62,000 nucleotides of DNA from Symbiodinium natans (GCA_905221605.1 CAJNDS010002192.1:137501-199500), one strand, 5' to 3'; shown: positions 49,794 to 59,010, numbered from the stretch's first letter. Numbers and translations: made by a program. The notes: generated from the sequence alone by a model not told the origin.

Positions 49794-52016
49794 TCACCAT
49801 GGAGTTTTCTCGGCCAGCTTCTGTTTCTTCGAAGCCTTCTCCCGAATTGGGTTCCGTTCTCTCAAGGCCACCTTCGATGCTTCGTACTCATCGTAGCAAG
49901 CCATCAATTCCTCAAACAAATCCAGCTTCAGATCGGAAAAGGAAACCGGCCTCCTCAACGACATGTCGAATTTCGAGAAGTCACCATTTGTCAAATCGTC
50001 GGCCTCCGTGTTCTCTTCCCGCGGCCTCCACTGCAGCTTCACACGCAGATTGGAATGAAGGAGTGTCTCAGACATTTGCATCAGCAGCCCCATGAGCGGC
50101 CACTTCGTAGATGACCCTTTTGCTTCGGCCTGAGGGTTCGACCGATTGTCTGTTCCACCATAGATCGTTGCCAACATGACGTTGCGACATCCAGCAGCCT
50201 GAAGGTGACCAAATGCAAACAAGGCCAGATAAGAAGCCAGCAACTCGGCGCTGGCTGATGCCCATTCGCTTGCTCCATCCTCCTTGAACAACCAAGGCGC
50301 CATTGTCGGTGTGACTTCAACAGAAAACCAGTCTGCTTTGGCCGGCACGTTCCCTTTGGCAAGGGACCAACCACCCAACACGACACGTCCACGCTCACAC
50401 TTCGCATCCGTTCGAAAAGACTGGGTCACAAAGGGGGCCTGCCGCAAAGCGGGCACCAAGTGGTGTGTCAGCAAAAGATTCTTCCGGATGTAGATGAGCG
50501 AGAGATAAACCATCGTGGGAACACGCGCTGTTGTTCCCCTCGCCAGTACGGCACACCAGGAATGCAGCGGAGCCAAGAAAGGTTTTAGCCACAATAGCAA
50601 TCTACCAACAAAAGTCATCCTGCCAGTGAACTCTACCATGGCACGACCCACTACCATCCAACTCGCAGCCTCAAGATCGTTGATCCAGCCCACTATCCAC
50701 TTTGTGCGTTTGGATGAGAGCCCTGCAGACCATTGATCATATGCGATATGATATCCCACGAAATCAACCTTGATCCCACCTTTGAATTTGTGGTAGGCAA
50801 AAGGTGTGCCGATTGCCTCGTACGCCGCCAGGGCCATCCAAAGCACAAGGAATTTTGTGTCTCCAGCGGTCACGAGGTGTAAATCATCCACGTAGACCAC
50901 CTCCATATGCCAGAGCGTGGTCAAGATGCGTAGCACCCACCTCCCAATGCATCCGAACAGCCGGCTCCACCAGTAGGCGGCGGAGCTGATGCCAAATGTG
51001 CCGACAGTATTGAGCCATACGGTGCGTGATGTCGAACTGGAACGGCACCCCATTTTCGGCCAATCCTTTCGCCTGACCTTCACCTGGCGATGAGCTTGGG
51101 ATATGTCGGCAGAGATGGCAAACACTGCTTCGCCCGAGTCGCGCGCAAGGGAAACCATCTCCAACACCTCATCAGGTCCTGGTGTCTCCAATTTATCCAA
51201 GATGCGTATCCGATTGTTCAAGTTAACGCCGTGAGTTCCGTCGTGCAGCGGTCTGATGTCACCATTGGGTTTCTCCACTGCACCCATGGCGGCTACCAAA
51301 AGCTGCCCCGGACCATACTCCTGAGCCACTGCTCCCTCCGTGGTCGGCAGCATGCGGCCTTTCTGCTCATCAGCCCGAAAATGTTCCTCAAGTTGCTCAG
51401 AGGACAATTCTGCTGACGTGTAGTTGTCCATGATCGCTTGAAAAGGTGATGCATCCAGTTTTCGGAACTTTTCACGACGGGCAAAAACCTGCGGTGTACG
51501 GGGCAGCGGCTCCTCGTCACCCAATGGCACGCCTTCTGCAAAACACTCCGTTCCTTGAATCAGAATCTCCCAGTCAGGATCTCCCAAGATACGCAGAGAT
51601 TGCGCTAGCATGTACAACAAGAACGGCTGGCGGTCAGGGACCCGAAGCGCCAGGGCCGGATCGGGCAATGTTCCCGCCAGCTCACCACGTAGTCTGTCCA
51701 GGGCGGATTGTGTGAAGGGACTCGATTCCAACCTTCCGGCAGCCAAGAGGAAAGCAGACTTCCGAATGTCAGGGAGTTCAGCCAAAACGAAGTTACGCAA
51801 GATCCTTTGCATCCGTTCAGCATGCAAGCTCTCCTCCCATGAATTCAGCTGTCCCCTTTGGCCCGGTGGCCAACGGCCCGGGGAGCATAGTCCGAAGCCA
51901 TCAACGAAGACTCGCTTGCCTGTATCATGACGACAGACCAAAGGTTGTCCCAAATGCCCGGCTTGTACGCGGATCAAAAGGAGGTTCAGTGTCTGCAGTC
52001 TCTTCCGGAAGCTCAT
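49794..52016 (-). CDS. Reverse transcriptase / RNase H of the YR retroelement
   Basis: A 740-residue polymerase. The ATG overlaps the methyltransferase stop in ATGA, a layout fitting coupled reinitiation or a -1 shift. Residues 1-220 are an unassigned N-terminal region. The RT core follows: GAVEKPNGDIRPLHDGT (about 245-261), motif A with the first catalytic Asp in ISADISQAHRQV (304), motif B TFGISSAAYWWSRL (340-353) and motif C YVDD (375-378). Thumb/connection (about 400-500) leads to a DIRS-type RNase H with a conserved Glu in SASAELLASYL, Asp in GGTDN and the terminal EENTEADDLTNGDF block (about 680). The motif spacing and the N-x-EADxLT end resemble DIRS/Ngaro polymerases rather than LTR elements; there is no DDE integrase. 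It ends 21 bp before repeat B1. Confidence 0.9.
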   Translation of the reverse strand: MSFRKRLQTLNLLLIRVQAGHLGQPLVCRHDTGKRVFVDGFGLCSPGRWPPGQRGQLNSWEESLHAERMQRILRNFVLAELPDIRKSAFLLAAGRLESSPFTQSALDRLRGELAGTLPDPALALRVPDRQPFLLYMLAQSLRILGDPDWEILIQGTECFAEGVPLGDEEPLPRTPQVFARREKFRKLDASPFQAIMDNYTSAELSSEQLEEHFRADEQKGRMLPTTEGAVAQEYGPGQLLVAAMGAVEKPNGDIRPLHDGTHGVNLNNRIRILDKLETPGPDEVLEMVSLARDSGEAVFAISADISQAHRQVKVRRKDWPKMGCRSSSTSRTVWLNTVGTFGISSAAYWWSRLFGCIGRWVLRILTTLWHMEVVYVDDLHLVTAGDTKFLVLWMALAAYEAIGTPFAYHKFKGGIKVDFVGYHIAYDQWSAGLSSKRTKWIVGWINDLEAASWMVVGRAMVEFTGRMTFVGRLLLWLKPFLAPLHSWCAVLARGTTARVPTMVYLSLIYIRKNLLLTHHLVPALRQAPFVTQSFRTDAKCERGRVVLGGWSLAKGNVPAKADWFSVEVTPTMAPWLFKEDGASEWASASAELLASYLALFAFGHLQAAGCRNVMLATIYGGTDNRSNPQAEAKGSSTKWPLMGLLMQMSETLLHSNLRVKLQWRPREENTEADDLTNGDFSKFDMSLRRPVSFSDLKLDLFEELMACYDEYEASKVALRERNPIREKASKKQKLAEKTPW

Positions 52017-53563
52017 CCCCCCGAATCCACCGTGATCACTTCTTGACTGGCTTTTGTCGAGGGGTTCGCCTTGGCTGCCCCAGACGCCTTTTGTACCATG
52101 ACCGATGCAGGAGCGTGTTCCCCCATGCGTGCGCGGTCTGCATCGGGCAAGACGAAGCCCAGCGCGGCCAGCAAGGCAACTTGTTCAGGTGAAAGAAGGT
52201 GTAGGTGGCGAACCGTGAACCCCACGAGGACGATGCGGCAGCCGCGCCAGGGTTCCGTGGCATGAAGATATTTGTGGGCATCCAGCAAACAGGGTCCAGC
52301 CGCCACGTCCAACAAGCGACCAGGTCGGGCCTGGCCGGCCACTGTGCGATAGACATCGCCCTCGGAATCTTCCCGCCAAACTTGCCCAGCAGTAAACTTG
52401 GAAAGTGGCATAAGCAAATTGGGAAATGGAGCATTGCGCACGTCCTTGTGAGGTGCCGTCAGTGTGTTAGTGAAAACAACCAGCGTAGAGAAGCATTGTC
52501 CTGGAAAGGCGCCTCGAAGAGCTGCGGTCAGAACCTTGATGGAACATGGGAAAGAATGGCATGAAGATCGCAGTCCCACGAAACCGCCCCGGGCATAGGC
52601 CCCGGCGAAGAAAGCGCCTTCACGTTGATGCCCAGCAGCCTTGTGAGTAGCTTCCCGGGGCAGGAGTTCAGCAAGAGGCTGCAAGTCGTCGGGTGCGAGG
52701 GCATCCACCCGATGAAGGAGAGACTGGGCCAAGGTTTCAGCATCGGCCGGTGCTTCAGGAAGATCGGTCTGTTTCTGTGAAGATGTTATGCAATCAACAA
52801 GATGCGAACAAAGTAGAGGTGGGTAACATTCAGATCCAGCGGTGCGCCACGTGCCTGAGGAAACGTCCCAACCCATCATGGATTCATGCCAATCGTGGTT
52901 GCACCAAGTCAAAGGACCAGTGTAGCACCCATCAGCATCAAAGGTGGGCCAGCCATTGGACCACTGTTCCGCCAGCGGAAGATTGGACATGAAGCGAGTT
53001 GGTTTGGGATGCAAGGCGCCAAAGGCGCATTGGTGAACCGCCCAAGTAAAACCATCGAGCGATCGGATTTCAGCAAGTTGCCAAATACTTGCCGGGACAT
53101 CCCCAGTCTCGGCGACACCCAAGTCCTCGGGATGTTCCCAGATGTAAAATCTGTTCGCTGCACATTGATATCCGATCGCCTCCAAACATTGTTTGACAAA
53201 GTAGTTGGCAATCTTGACTAGAGCTGCATTCGATTCGGAAAGCCAAGGAAAACCCCATGGATGCATGCAATTGCGAAGAGGAACTGGTCCGGATCCGCTC
53301 CCGACAGATCGGTGTCGGGCACGAGAGTACGTGCCGCAAGGCGGGCTGCAGATCAAGATGTCCCATTGTCCCGCACGGAGCTCCGAGAAGATATTCTCCC
53401 AGAGTGAGGACTGAGATAAATCATCATTAGGCGAACGCTTCACGTCAACCTCACGTAGAATTAATTCAATGGCGTGCGCATCACACCAGCGTTCAAGGAA
53501 GTACCTCAAATCGCCATCGCGCGGAAGACCAGCGAACAAGTACAGCACGTTGAGCTGTGGGAG
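52013..53563 (-). CDS. Cytosine-DNA-methyltransferase-like domain, readthrough extension of Gag
   Basis: About 516 codons in the same frame as Gag, directly after its UGA. Six codons in comes a motif-I-like LYLFAGLPRDGDL, then REVDV (motif-II-like acidic position), then DILICSPPCGTYSRAR, which matches motif IV of C5-cytosine methyltransferases with the Pro-Cys catalytic dipeptide, and WEHPEDLG where motif VI (ENV) would fall. There is no methionine before about residue 95 of the domain, which is past the PPC motif, so an AUG-started product would lack the catalytic core; readthrough from Gag is the simplest explanation. The C-terminal part (about 270-510) is unassigned. The stop overlaps the RT ATG (ATGA at 52016-52013). 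DIRS elements commonly carry a methyltransferase of another type, and I recall reports of cytosine methyltransferases in dinoflagellate retrotransposons. Enzymatic activity is inferred. Confidence 0.7.
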   Translation of the reverse strand, partial: LPQLNVLYLFAGLPRDGDLRYFLERWCDAHAIELILREVDVKRSPNDDLSQSSLWENIFSELRAGQWDILICSPPCGTYSRARHRSVGSGSGPVPLRNCMHPWGFPWLSESNAALVKIANYFVKQCLEAIGYQCAANRFYIWEHPEDLGVAETGDVPASIWQLAEIRSLDGFTWAVHQCAFGALHPKPTRFMSNLPLAEQWSNGWPTFDADGCYTGPLTWCNHDWHESMMGWDVSSGTWRTAGSECYPPLLCSHLVDCITSSQKQTDLPEAPADAETLAQSLLHRVDALAPDDLQPLAELLPREATHKAAGHQREGAFFAGAYARGGFVGLRSSCHSFPCSIKVLTAALRGAFPGQCFSTLVVFTNTLTAPHKDVRNAPFPNLLMPLSKFTAGQVWREDSEGDVYRTVAGQARPGRLLDVAAGPCLLDAHKYLHATEPWRGCRIVLVGFTVRHLHLLSPEQVALLAALGFVLPDADRARMGEHAPASVMVQKASGAAKANPSTKASQEVITVDSGG

Positions 53564-54928
53564 TCAGGTGTCGGTCTGCTTACCCGACTTCGCGAAATGC
53601 TCTTGCCAGTGCTTCCAGGTTGGGTGATCACCGAAACAACTCCGAACTTGGCAGCAGTGAACCATGCCACATGATCCGTCGCAACCAGAAGTTGAGTATG
53701 CAAAGCAAATGAGCCTGCCGTCCGGTGTTCGGCTGGCCAGCTCCCCCTTTCCTTTGCCCTTCCGCTCCTTTCCTTTGTCTCCACCTCCCTTACCTTTCTT
53801 GTCCTTGCCTTTCGGGGGTTTGCCACCTCCTTTCTGCCACTTCCATGGCTGCTCGCCACCATAGTCGGGATAAGCGTTTTGACGCTTCCAACCATCGCCC
53901 TTCCAGCCATCCCCTTTGATCCGATGTCCTCCCAGAGCGATGGGCGCCGTAAAGAATTGCTCTTTCAGCTGTGGATCATCGCACACCTCCTTGAGCGTAA
54001 CTCGTAGCTCTCTGGATTCTCGAACTGCACGCTTGATGGCTTCTTTGCGTAATTCGTACTCATACGTCAGCATGACGGTCCATGGTGGTCGAAGCGTCAT
54101 TTGATCCTGCTTGCCGGATCCCTTGCTGCCTGTGGGGATTTGCATACGATAGACTTTCTCCCCCAGCAGATAGTTCGCGTAGTCCAACCAGATCGTAGGA
54201 TTCATGCCTGTGAAGAGCACCTTGTTGCGATACTTGGAAGCCAGATAACAGAAAGCCGTCCCCTCAACACGCAGCACTGCACGAAGCTCCTCAGTGTTCT
54301 GAGGCATCACCCCCTTAGCGCGTTGCTTGACGATCCGCACATGACCCCCAGTGTCCACTGAAGTTTGTAACCCCATGGTCTTCACTTGCTTCCGGCTTGT
54401 AACTTCTGAAAGGCTCGACGCTGACAACTCCCCATTCTCGATCTCCTCCATCTTCGTGGAAACATAGTCGTCTGAAGGCTCAAAGCTCTCCTCCACTTTA
54501 CCATATGTTGCCTCAAAAGATGCACGCATGGCTTGACGTTCTGTCTGCGTAACCGGTCTCGTGATCCCAAGAACTTTGGCCTCTGCACGTAGCTCAGATT
54601 CCTTCGAACTGTACTCCTTGCATGACTCCCATGCTGAAACCACTGATGCAACAGCCGCACGTGTCACTTGATCTGCAGGTTCCAGGGTATGATCTGTTTT
54701 TAGGGCCTCCCGCACCCCGGTCCGTGAATCCGCATATGCTGCAAACCTCTTCACATTCTTGAAATCACTCCCCAATTTGTACTGCAGAGCGAGGGGCACT
54801 CCACACTCCTGGAGGATATGAAGCAGATCAGATGTGAGGTTCTTGTCCAGGTAGTCCAGCGCATCATCGTTCGATACGCCGGCTGGCAGCGTGAGTGCCG
54901 CTGGCGGGCCGGGCGGTGGCCCCGCCAT
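53564..54928 (-). CDS. Gag-like protein with CCCH zinc finger
   Basis: A 454-residue ORF from ATG 54928; the open frame extends eight codons further upstream but starts with GTG. It begins with a Pro-rich stretch (MAGPPPGPPAA), continues with a helical charged region, and ends with a Gly/Lys-rich basic segment (about 345-405). A CCCH-type finger follows (C-x7-C-x3-C-x3-H, in ICFAYSTSGCDGSCGMVH) with further Cys/His residues after it. A basic tail plus zinc knuckle is typical of retroelement nucleocapsid proteins, so it probably packages the RNA. It stops at a UGA (53566-53564) beyond which the same frame stays open through the methyltransferase-like ORF, suggesting a Gag-MT fusion by stop-codon readthrough. 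Homology to a named Gag family could not be tested. Confidence 0.72.
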   Translation of the reverse strand: MAGPPPGPPAALTLPAGVSNDDALDYLDKNLTSDLLHILQECGVPLALQYKLGSDFKNVKRFAAYADSRTGVREALKTDHTLEPADQVTRAAVASVVSAWESCKEYSSKESELRAEAKVLGITRPVTQTERQAMRASFEATYGKVEESFEPSDDYVSTKMEEIENGELSASSLSEVTSRKQVKTMGLQTSVDTGGHVRIVKQRAKGVMPQNTEELRAVLRVEGTAFCYLASKYRNKVLFTGMNPTIWLDYANYLLGEKVYRMQIPTGSKGSGKQDQMTLRPPWTVMLTYEYELRKEAIKRAVRESRELRVTLKEVCDDPQLKEQFFTAPIALGGHRIKGDGWKGDGWKRQNAYPDYGGEQPWKWQKGGGKPPKGKDKKGKGGGDKGKERKGKGKGELASRTPDGRLICFAYSTSGCDGSCGMVHCCQVRSCFGDHPTWKHWQEHFAKSGKQTDT

Positions 54929-54952
54929 TGCAATGCGATCCGATTGCACCAC

Positions 54953-55338
54953 CTTACAGATGCATCAATCCTGACCAAGCGTTTAGGACGCAAATCAGGA
55001 AAACTAAGAACCAAACACGTATTAGAAGAAATCAATCACCTTGCACAAACAAAGAATCTTCCACCGCTTGATCCTGAAAGGATCCGATCATGACCAACAA
55101 GCTCACAAGTGCAGCACCTACCAGTTCGTGAAGATCCTACGGCCATTTCCACCATGGCCCAACCGGTGCGTCACAACCCGCACAACTGAGATTCACCTGC
55201 CACCTCCACCGTGGCTCTTGAGTGCAATTCGCGACTCTTCTGTTGAAACACGCAAGGAGTGCCTGCAACTACCCAAGCAAAATTCCCAGCACCCCCCAAG
55301 CAAACAAAGCGCAGACCACCCTTGGATCAATCACCTTA
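54953..55338 (-). other. Intergenic segment between YR and Gag ORFs
   Basis: About 390 bp between the recombinase stop and the Gag frame. I see no long ORF and no repeat. It could carry an internal promoter or a splice/trans-splice acceptor for a downstream transcript, but no specific signal is recognised. Confidence 0.4.
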
Positions 55339-57399
55339 TCACTCGGGGTCTTCACCGGCTGCTCCCAGAGGCTCTTCCTCAGTAAACTCTGAACCACTGC
55401 TGGAAGAGTCAGGGCACGCATCCATCTTTGGCCGGCAGAGTTTGCAAACTGCGTCGGCGATCCCCTCCTTCAAGACGAAAACGGGAGTCGTCTCAGCACA
55501 TCGCTCCTGCCGCACCGCGCAGCTCTTGCTCAAGTGCAATCGACGAAATCCCCGACGTGAGATTGTAATGAAGTATGGTGCCTCCGGCATGTCATCGACT
55601 TCCACAGCCGAATACGGTCCAGGGAGTGTTGCATCCATGGAACCAGCTGAAGCGACCACGCGATCAGGCCCCACCTTCATACAAGGAAATTTCCCATTCA
55701 AAGACCACCACTGCTTCTCATCATCCCAAAGCAAAACCTCATGTCCCAGAACTACGGCAGCGCCATTTATGCCATTATCGTCAGCAAAGGCCTTGATAGT
55801 ATGAAGCAGCTCCTCTTCCATGTATCCACCGTCTGCGTTTCCCAGCAAAAGGCATTTCGAAACATGATTTTGAATCGCTTGTACCACCTGCCGACTAGTC
55901 AGAATGTAATCCTGTGATCCATGCTGCGCATACGCCCAACGCCCCAAGAAATCCCGGCGGTCCTTCTCAACTCCCAGGGCCGCTGCCAGACTTGGTAGAG
56001 TGTGTCGCGCGCTTTGTCCCGACCAAAACATCACGAGCTGATCGGGGACCAAGCGCGTCCTGTTCAAGCCCCAAGTATTCCCACTACCTCGGACCGGTGC
56101 CATGAGCGACTTGAGCAGTCGTCTGCACTGAATAGCCAGCCCTTCGCCATCCATGTAAACACGACTGCCATGATCCCAATCTTCCGTGAAAATTGGACAA
56201 AGAAAATCCCTCGACCACCTCAGCTCCGCCGATGACGCCAATCGGGATCCTTCGAGCATCCAATCAAATCCCGACAGTCCTGCCACTCTCGAGATGAACC
56301 CATGCAATTCTCCAACCTTTCGCCCTGGCCCACTGGTCTTGGTCTTCTTCATGACAAATCGCATTCCAATCTGTGAAAACTTCAGGGTATCTGGATCAAT
56401 GTTCTGAACATCGTCTGCTCTCAACGTCCCCCAGATCATCAGAAGCAAAACGAATGCTGTCCACCGTAAGCCAATCGGTCCAGTGCTCCTACAAACAGCC
56501 ATTTCCAGCGAAAGCATGATTGCAACAGTGAACATAGGGGCAGGTCGCACTGCTGGCGCCTGAGCCTCCAGCTCCATGGTCCATGACCGGAAAGTCTCCA
56601 GCACCATAGGGTCTTGACTGAGACGGTCCTCGGGGGGGACCTGCCCCAGTGTCTCAAGCAATGAAACTGAAGACAACAGACAGTTCGGAACAGTTTTCCC
56701 GATGACCTTGCATTCTGCCCGCTCTTCCAAGTATCTGAAAAGATGCGCAGGGGACCCAGGCCAATAGAGATTGAAGCTGACTTCCAACCATCGTCTAAAA
56801 CGACCCCAGGCCTGTGCTCGATTGCGCAGTGTCTTTGCTCGACGGCTGCCAAACATGCGAATCCATGCAGATTTCGTTTCGCCAAGTGCTTCCATACGTG
56901 CCACACAAGGAAGATTAGCATCGCGCATGTACACCACAAGCTGCAACGCCCAACGTTCCCTCTGCTTCGACTCGAGCTCTTCCCTCGAGGTTCCTCTCGC
57001 CTTGGAGAGCTTCACCGCTTTGATAACTTGCCCGAGCGAAATTCTAGCAGATCCAGCCACCAATTGCTCGAAGATGTCAGAGGAAGAGACCTCTGGACGT
57101 GGTATCTTCAACGGCCTTGACACGATTGATTCAGCTACATCTCGTGCACGATTAGTACCGCGCGCATTCTGCCTCAATGTCCATTGCCAAAGACTGATGC
57201 CAACCCGATCCACCTCAGCCTCAGTGAGTTGATCCTTAAGGAACTCTTTGACCAAGATGATTGCCTCTGCCTCATCATCATATGAGCAAGAAAATTGCGC
57301 AGCGCTATGGTAAACCTCTTGCACAGCTTTGCATAGTAGTGAATCATGCGTCCAGAGACTCTCCCATCCAGGCTTCGGTCCAGGGCCCGTCTCTGACAT
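55339..57399 (-). CDS. Tyrosine recombinase (YR) of the retroelement
   Basis: A 686-residue protein, first gene of the element, predicted to integrate a circular DNA copy. The ATG at 57399 is used because the open frame begins one codon earlier with GTG. The N-terminal half has no recognised domain. Residues about 180-240 resemble a SAM-like core-binding region. The catalytic region shows an arginine in WGTLRADDVQNI (about residue 328), a lysine in KKTKTSGPGRK (about 353), an SARHTLPSLAAALGV box with the second arginine (about 465), a tryptophan in LGRWA (about 488) and a tyrosine in SQDYI (about 498). This is the R-K-(H)xxR-(H/W)-Y series of tyrosine recombinases, with glutamine where the H of HxxR is usual. 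A Cys-rich tail (CKLCRPKMDAC) follows at about 655-670. Position upstream of Gag is atypical. Family call is confident; activity is not shown. Confidence 0.85.
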   Translation of the reverse strand: MSETGPGPKPGWESLWTHDSLLCKAVQEVYHSAAQFSCSYDDEAEAIILVKEFLKDQLTEAEVDRVGISLWQWTLRQNARGTNRARDVAESIVSRPLKIPRPEVSSSDIFEQLVAGSARISLGQVIKAVKLSKARGTSREELESKQRERWALQLVVYMRDANLPCVARMEALGETKSAWIRMFGSRRAKTLRNRAQAWGRFRRWLEVSFNLYWPGSPAHLFRYLEERAECKVIGKTVPNCLLSSVSLLETLGQVPPEDRLSQDPMVLETFRSWTMELEAQAPAVRPAPMFTVAIMLSLEMAVCRSTGPIGLRWTAFVLLLMIWGTLRADDVQNIDPDTLKFSQIGMRFVMKKTKTSGPGRKVGELHGFISRVAGLSGFDWMLEGSRLASSAELRWSRDFLCPIFTEDWDHGSRVYMDGEGLAIQCRRLLKSLMAPVRGSGNTWGLNRTRLVPDQLVMFWSGQSARHTLPSLAAALGVEKDRRDFLGRWAYAQHGSQDYILTSRQVVQAIQNHVSKCLLLGNADGGYMEEELLHTIKAFADDNGINGAAVVLGHEVLLWDDEKQWWSLNGKFPCMKVGPDRVVASAGSMDATLPGPYSAVEVDDMPEAPYFITISRRGFRRLHLSKSCAVRQERCAETTPVFVLKEGIADAVCKLCRPKMDACPDSSSSGSEFTEEEPLGAAGEDPE

Positions 57400-57476
57400 C
57401 ACTTCTCATGCTCTGCAGCAATGTAATTTGAAACCATGGCGACTCTACCTGCACAAACCTACCGGAAGACCCTCAC

Positions 57477-57691
57477 TACCAAAACAGTCGGCCTTCAAGC
57501 CATGCCACGGCGGGTGGCGATCATCTGAAGGCCCACGGCCCAACAGAAAAGGATCTCAAAGCATGTTCCCCAAATGGTGTAAGCGGTCCAAAACACATTT
57601 TCTCAAGTTTTGTTTTTCCTCAAAGAACTAAGCCCCACCCACCCGCCCAGGCCAAACTTCAAGAACAAACGATTTGGGAAACCCAAAAGGT
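57477..57691 (-). repeat. Split direct repeat A1 of the YR retroelement
   Basis: A 215-bp repeat at the sense 5' end of the element. It matches 49400-49614 at every base except one (T at 57515 against C at 49438). It lies 78 bp upstream of the recombinase ATG, so it probably carries or lies close to the transcription start; that is inference. Confidence 0.93.
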
Positions 57692-58037
57692 AGGTGTGCG
57701 AGGTGCACATCAAATCTCCGTGCTTGACGGGAGCGGATGTGAGAGGCTTGAGTTCTTGGGGCTACGGCTGAGGTGGCTCTGTCAAATCGTGCGTGTGGGC
57801 TTCACTGGCACGTTCTTGCACGAATTCAGGCAGTTGTCCTGCGTCATGTTGTTGGACGTGCCGCGGGGCGCCATCTCTCAGGGCAAAAGTGCGTGATGGG
57901 CGGTAGCAAAATAGCACAGATGGCATCGCTGTGCGTCGCACGTGGGCGTGTGTCGTCATGAGCCCCCCAAGAACTCAGGCAAGATGGCCGGGCTGGCATC
58001 GCGGGCCGCGCACGCGAACGCTAGGGCGATTTTCCTG

Positions 58038-59010
58038 AGCAGTGGCTGGACCATTGGTGCCTGACAGTTTTGAGGCTCCTTGCGATTGCGCAGATTGCCT
58101 CAGATGTTTTGAGACTTCACCTCATGGCCAAAGGACGGGCGTCTATGCTAAGGCTGCTAAGGAGTGGTGGCAAAAACACAGAGGCACAGATGGCATCGCT
58201 GTGTGCAGCGTGTGGGCAGTGTCATCCTAAACCCCCAAAAGCTCAGGCCAGATGGCCGGGCTGGCGTCGCGGGCCGCGCGCGCGAACGCCAGAGCGATTG
58301 TCCTAAGCAGTGGCTGGACCATTGGTGCCTGACAGTTTTGAGGCTCCTTGTGATTGCACAGATTGCCTCAAATGTTTTGAGACTTCACCTCATGGCCAAT
58401 GGACAGGCGTCTATGCTAAGGCTGCTAAGGAGTGGTGGCAAAAACACATAGGCACACATGGCATCGCTGTGTGCAGCGTGTGGGAAGTGTCATCCTAAGC
58501 CCCCCGAGAGCTCAGGCCAGATGGCCGGGCTGGCGTCGCGGGCCGCGCGCGGGAACGCTAGGGTGATTCTCCCAAGCAGTGGCTGGACCATTGGTGCCTA
58601 ACAGTTTTGAGGCTCCTTATGATTGCGCAGATTGCCTCAAATGTTTTGAGACTTCACCTCATGGCCAATGGATGGGCGTTTATGCGAAGGCTGCAAGGAG
58701 CGGTGGCAAAAAACACATAGGCACACATGGCATCGCTGTGTGCAGCGCGTGGGCAGTGTCATCCTAAACCCCCCCAAGAGCTCAGGCAAGATGACGATGC
58801 TGGCGTCGCGGGCCGCGCACGCGCGCTAGGGCAATTTTCCTACGCAGTGGCTGGACTGTTGGTGCCTGACAATTTTGAAGCCCCTTGTGATTGCACAGAT
58901 GTCTCAAAAGCTTTGAGACTACACCTCATGGCCAAGGGACGGGCTTTGGGCGATGCTTTCCTGCGCTCCTGCCCGTTGCGCAGATGTCTGAAAAGTTTTG
59001 AGACTTTTCC
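58038..59010. repeat. 269-bp tandem repeat, about 3.6 units
   Basis: Units begin AGCAGTGGCTGGACCATTGG-like at 58038, 58307, 58576 and 58846. Each of the first three carries a 62-codon plus ORF (AGPLVPDSFEAPCDC...), but changes between units do not look coding-constrained. 57692-58037 upstream is unique. Confidence 0.85.

Larger units (their letters stand above)
48850..57691 (-). mobile_element. Complete tyrosine-recombinase retroelement with split direct repeats
   Basis: An 8,842-bp element read on the minus strand. In sense order it contains repeat A1 (57691-57477), four ORFs (tyrosine recombinase, Gag-like, methyltransferase-like, RT/RNase H), repeat B1 (49772-49615), repeat A2 (49614-49400), a 392-bp spacer, and repeat B2 (49007-48850). 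B1 and A2 abut directly. This arrangement is the split-direct-repeat hallmark of PAT/Ngaro-type YR retrotransposons, which are thought to replicate through a circular intermediate. All four ORFs are open apart from the single UGA between Gag and methyltransferase, and the repeats are almost identical, so the copy looks young. No target-site duplication is expected for this class and none was seen. The recombinase upstream of Gag and a cytosine-methyltransferase-like domain are unusual for the group. Mechanism and activity are inferred. Confidence 0.92.

Noticed and set aside
49794-57402. Many plus-strand ORFs inside the retroelement
   Set aside because: Shadows of the minus-strand coding frames, which carry all the recognisable motifs.
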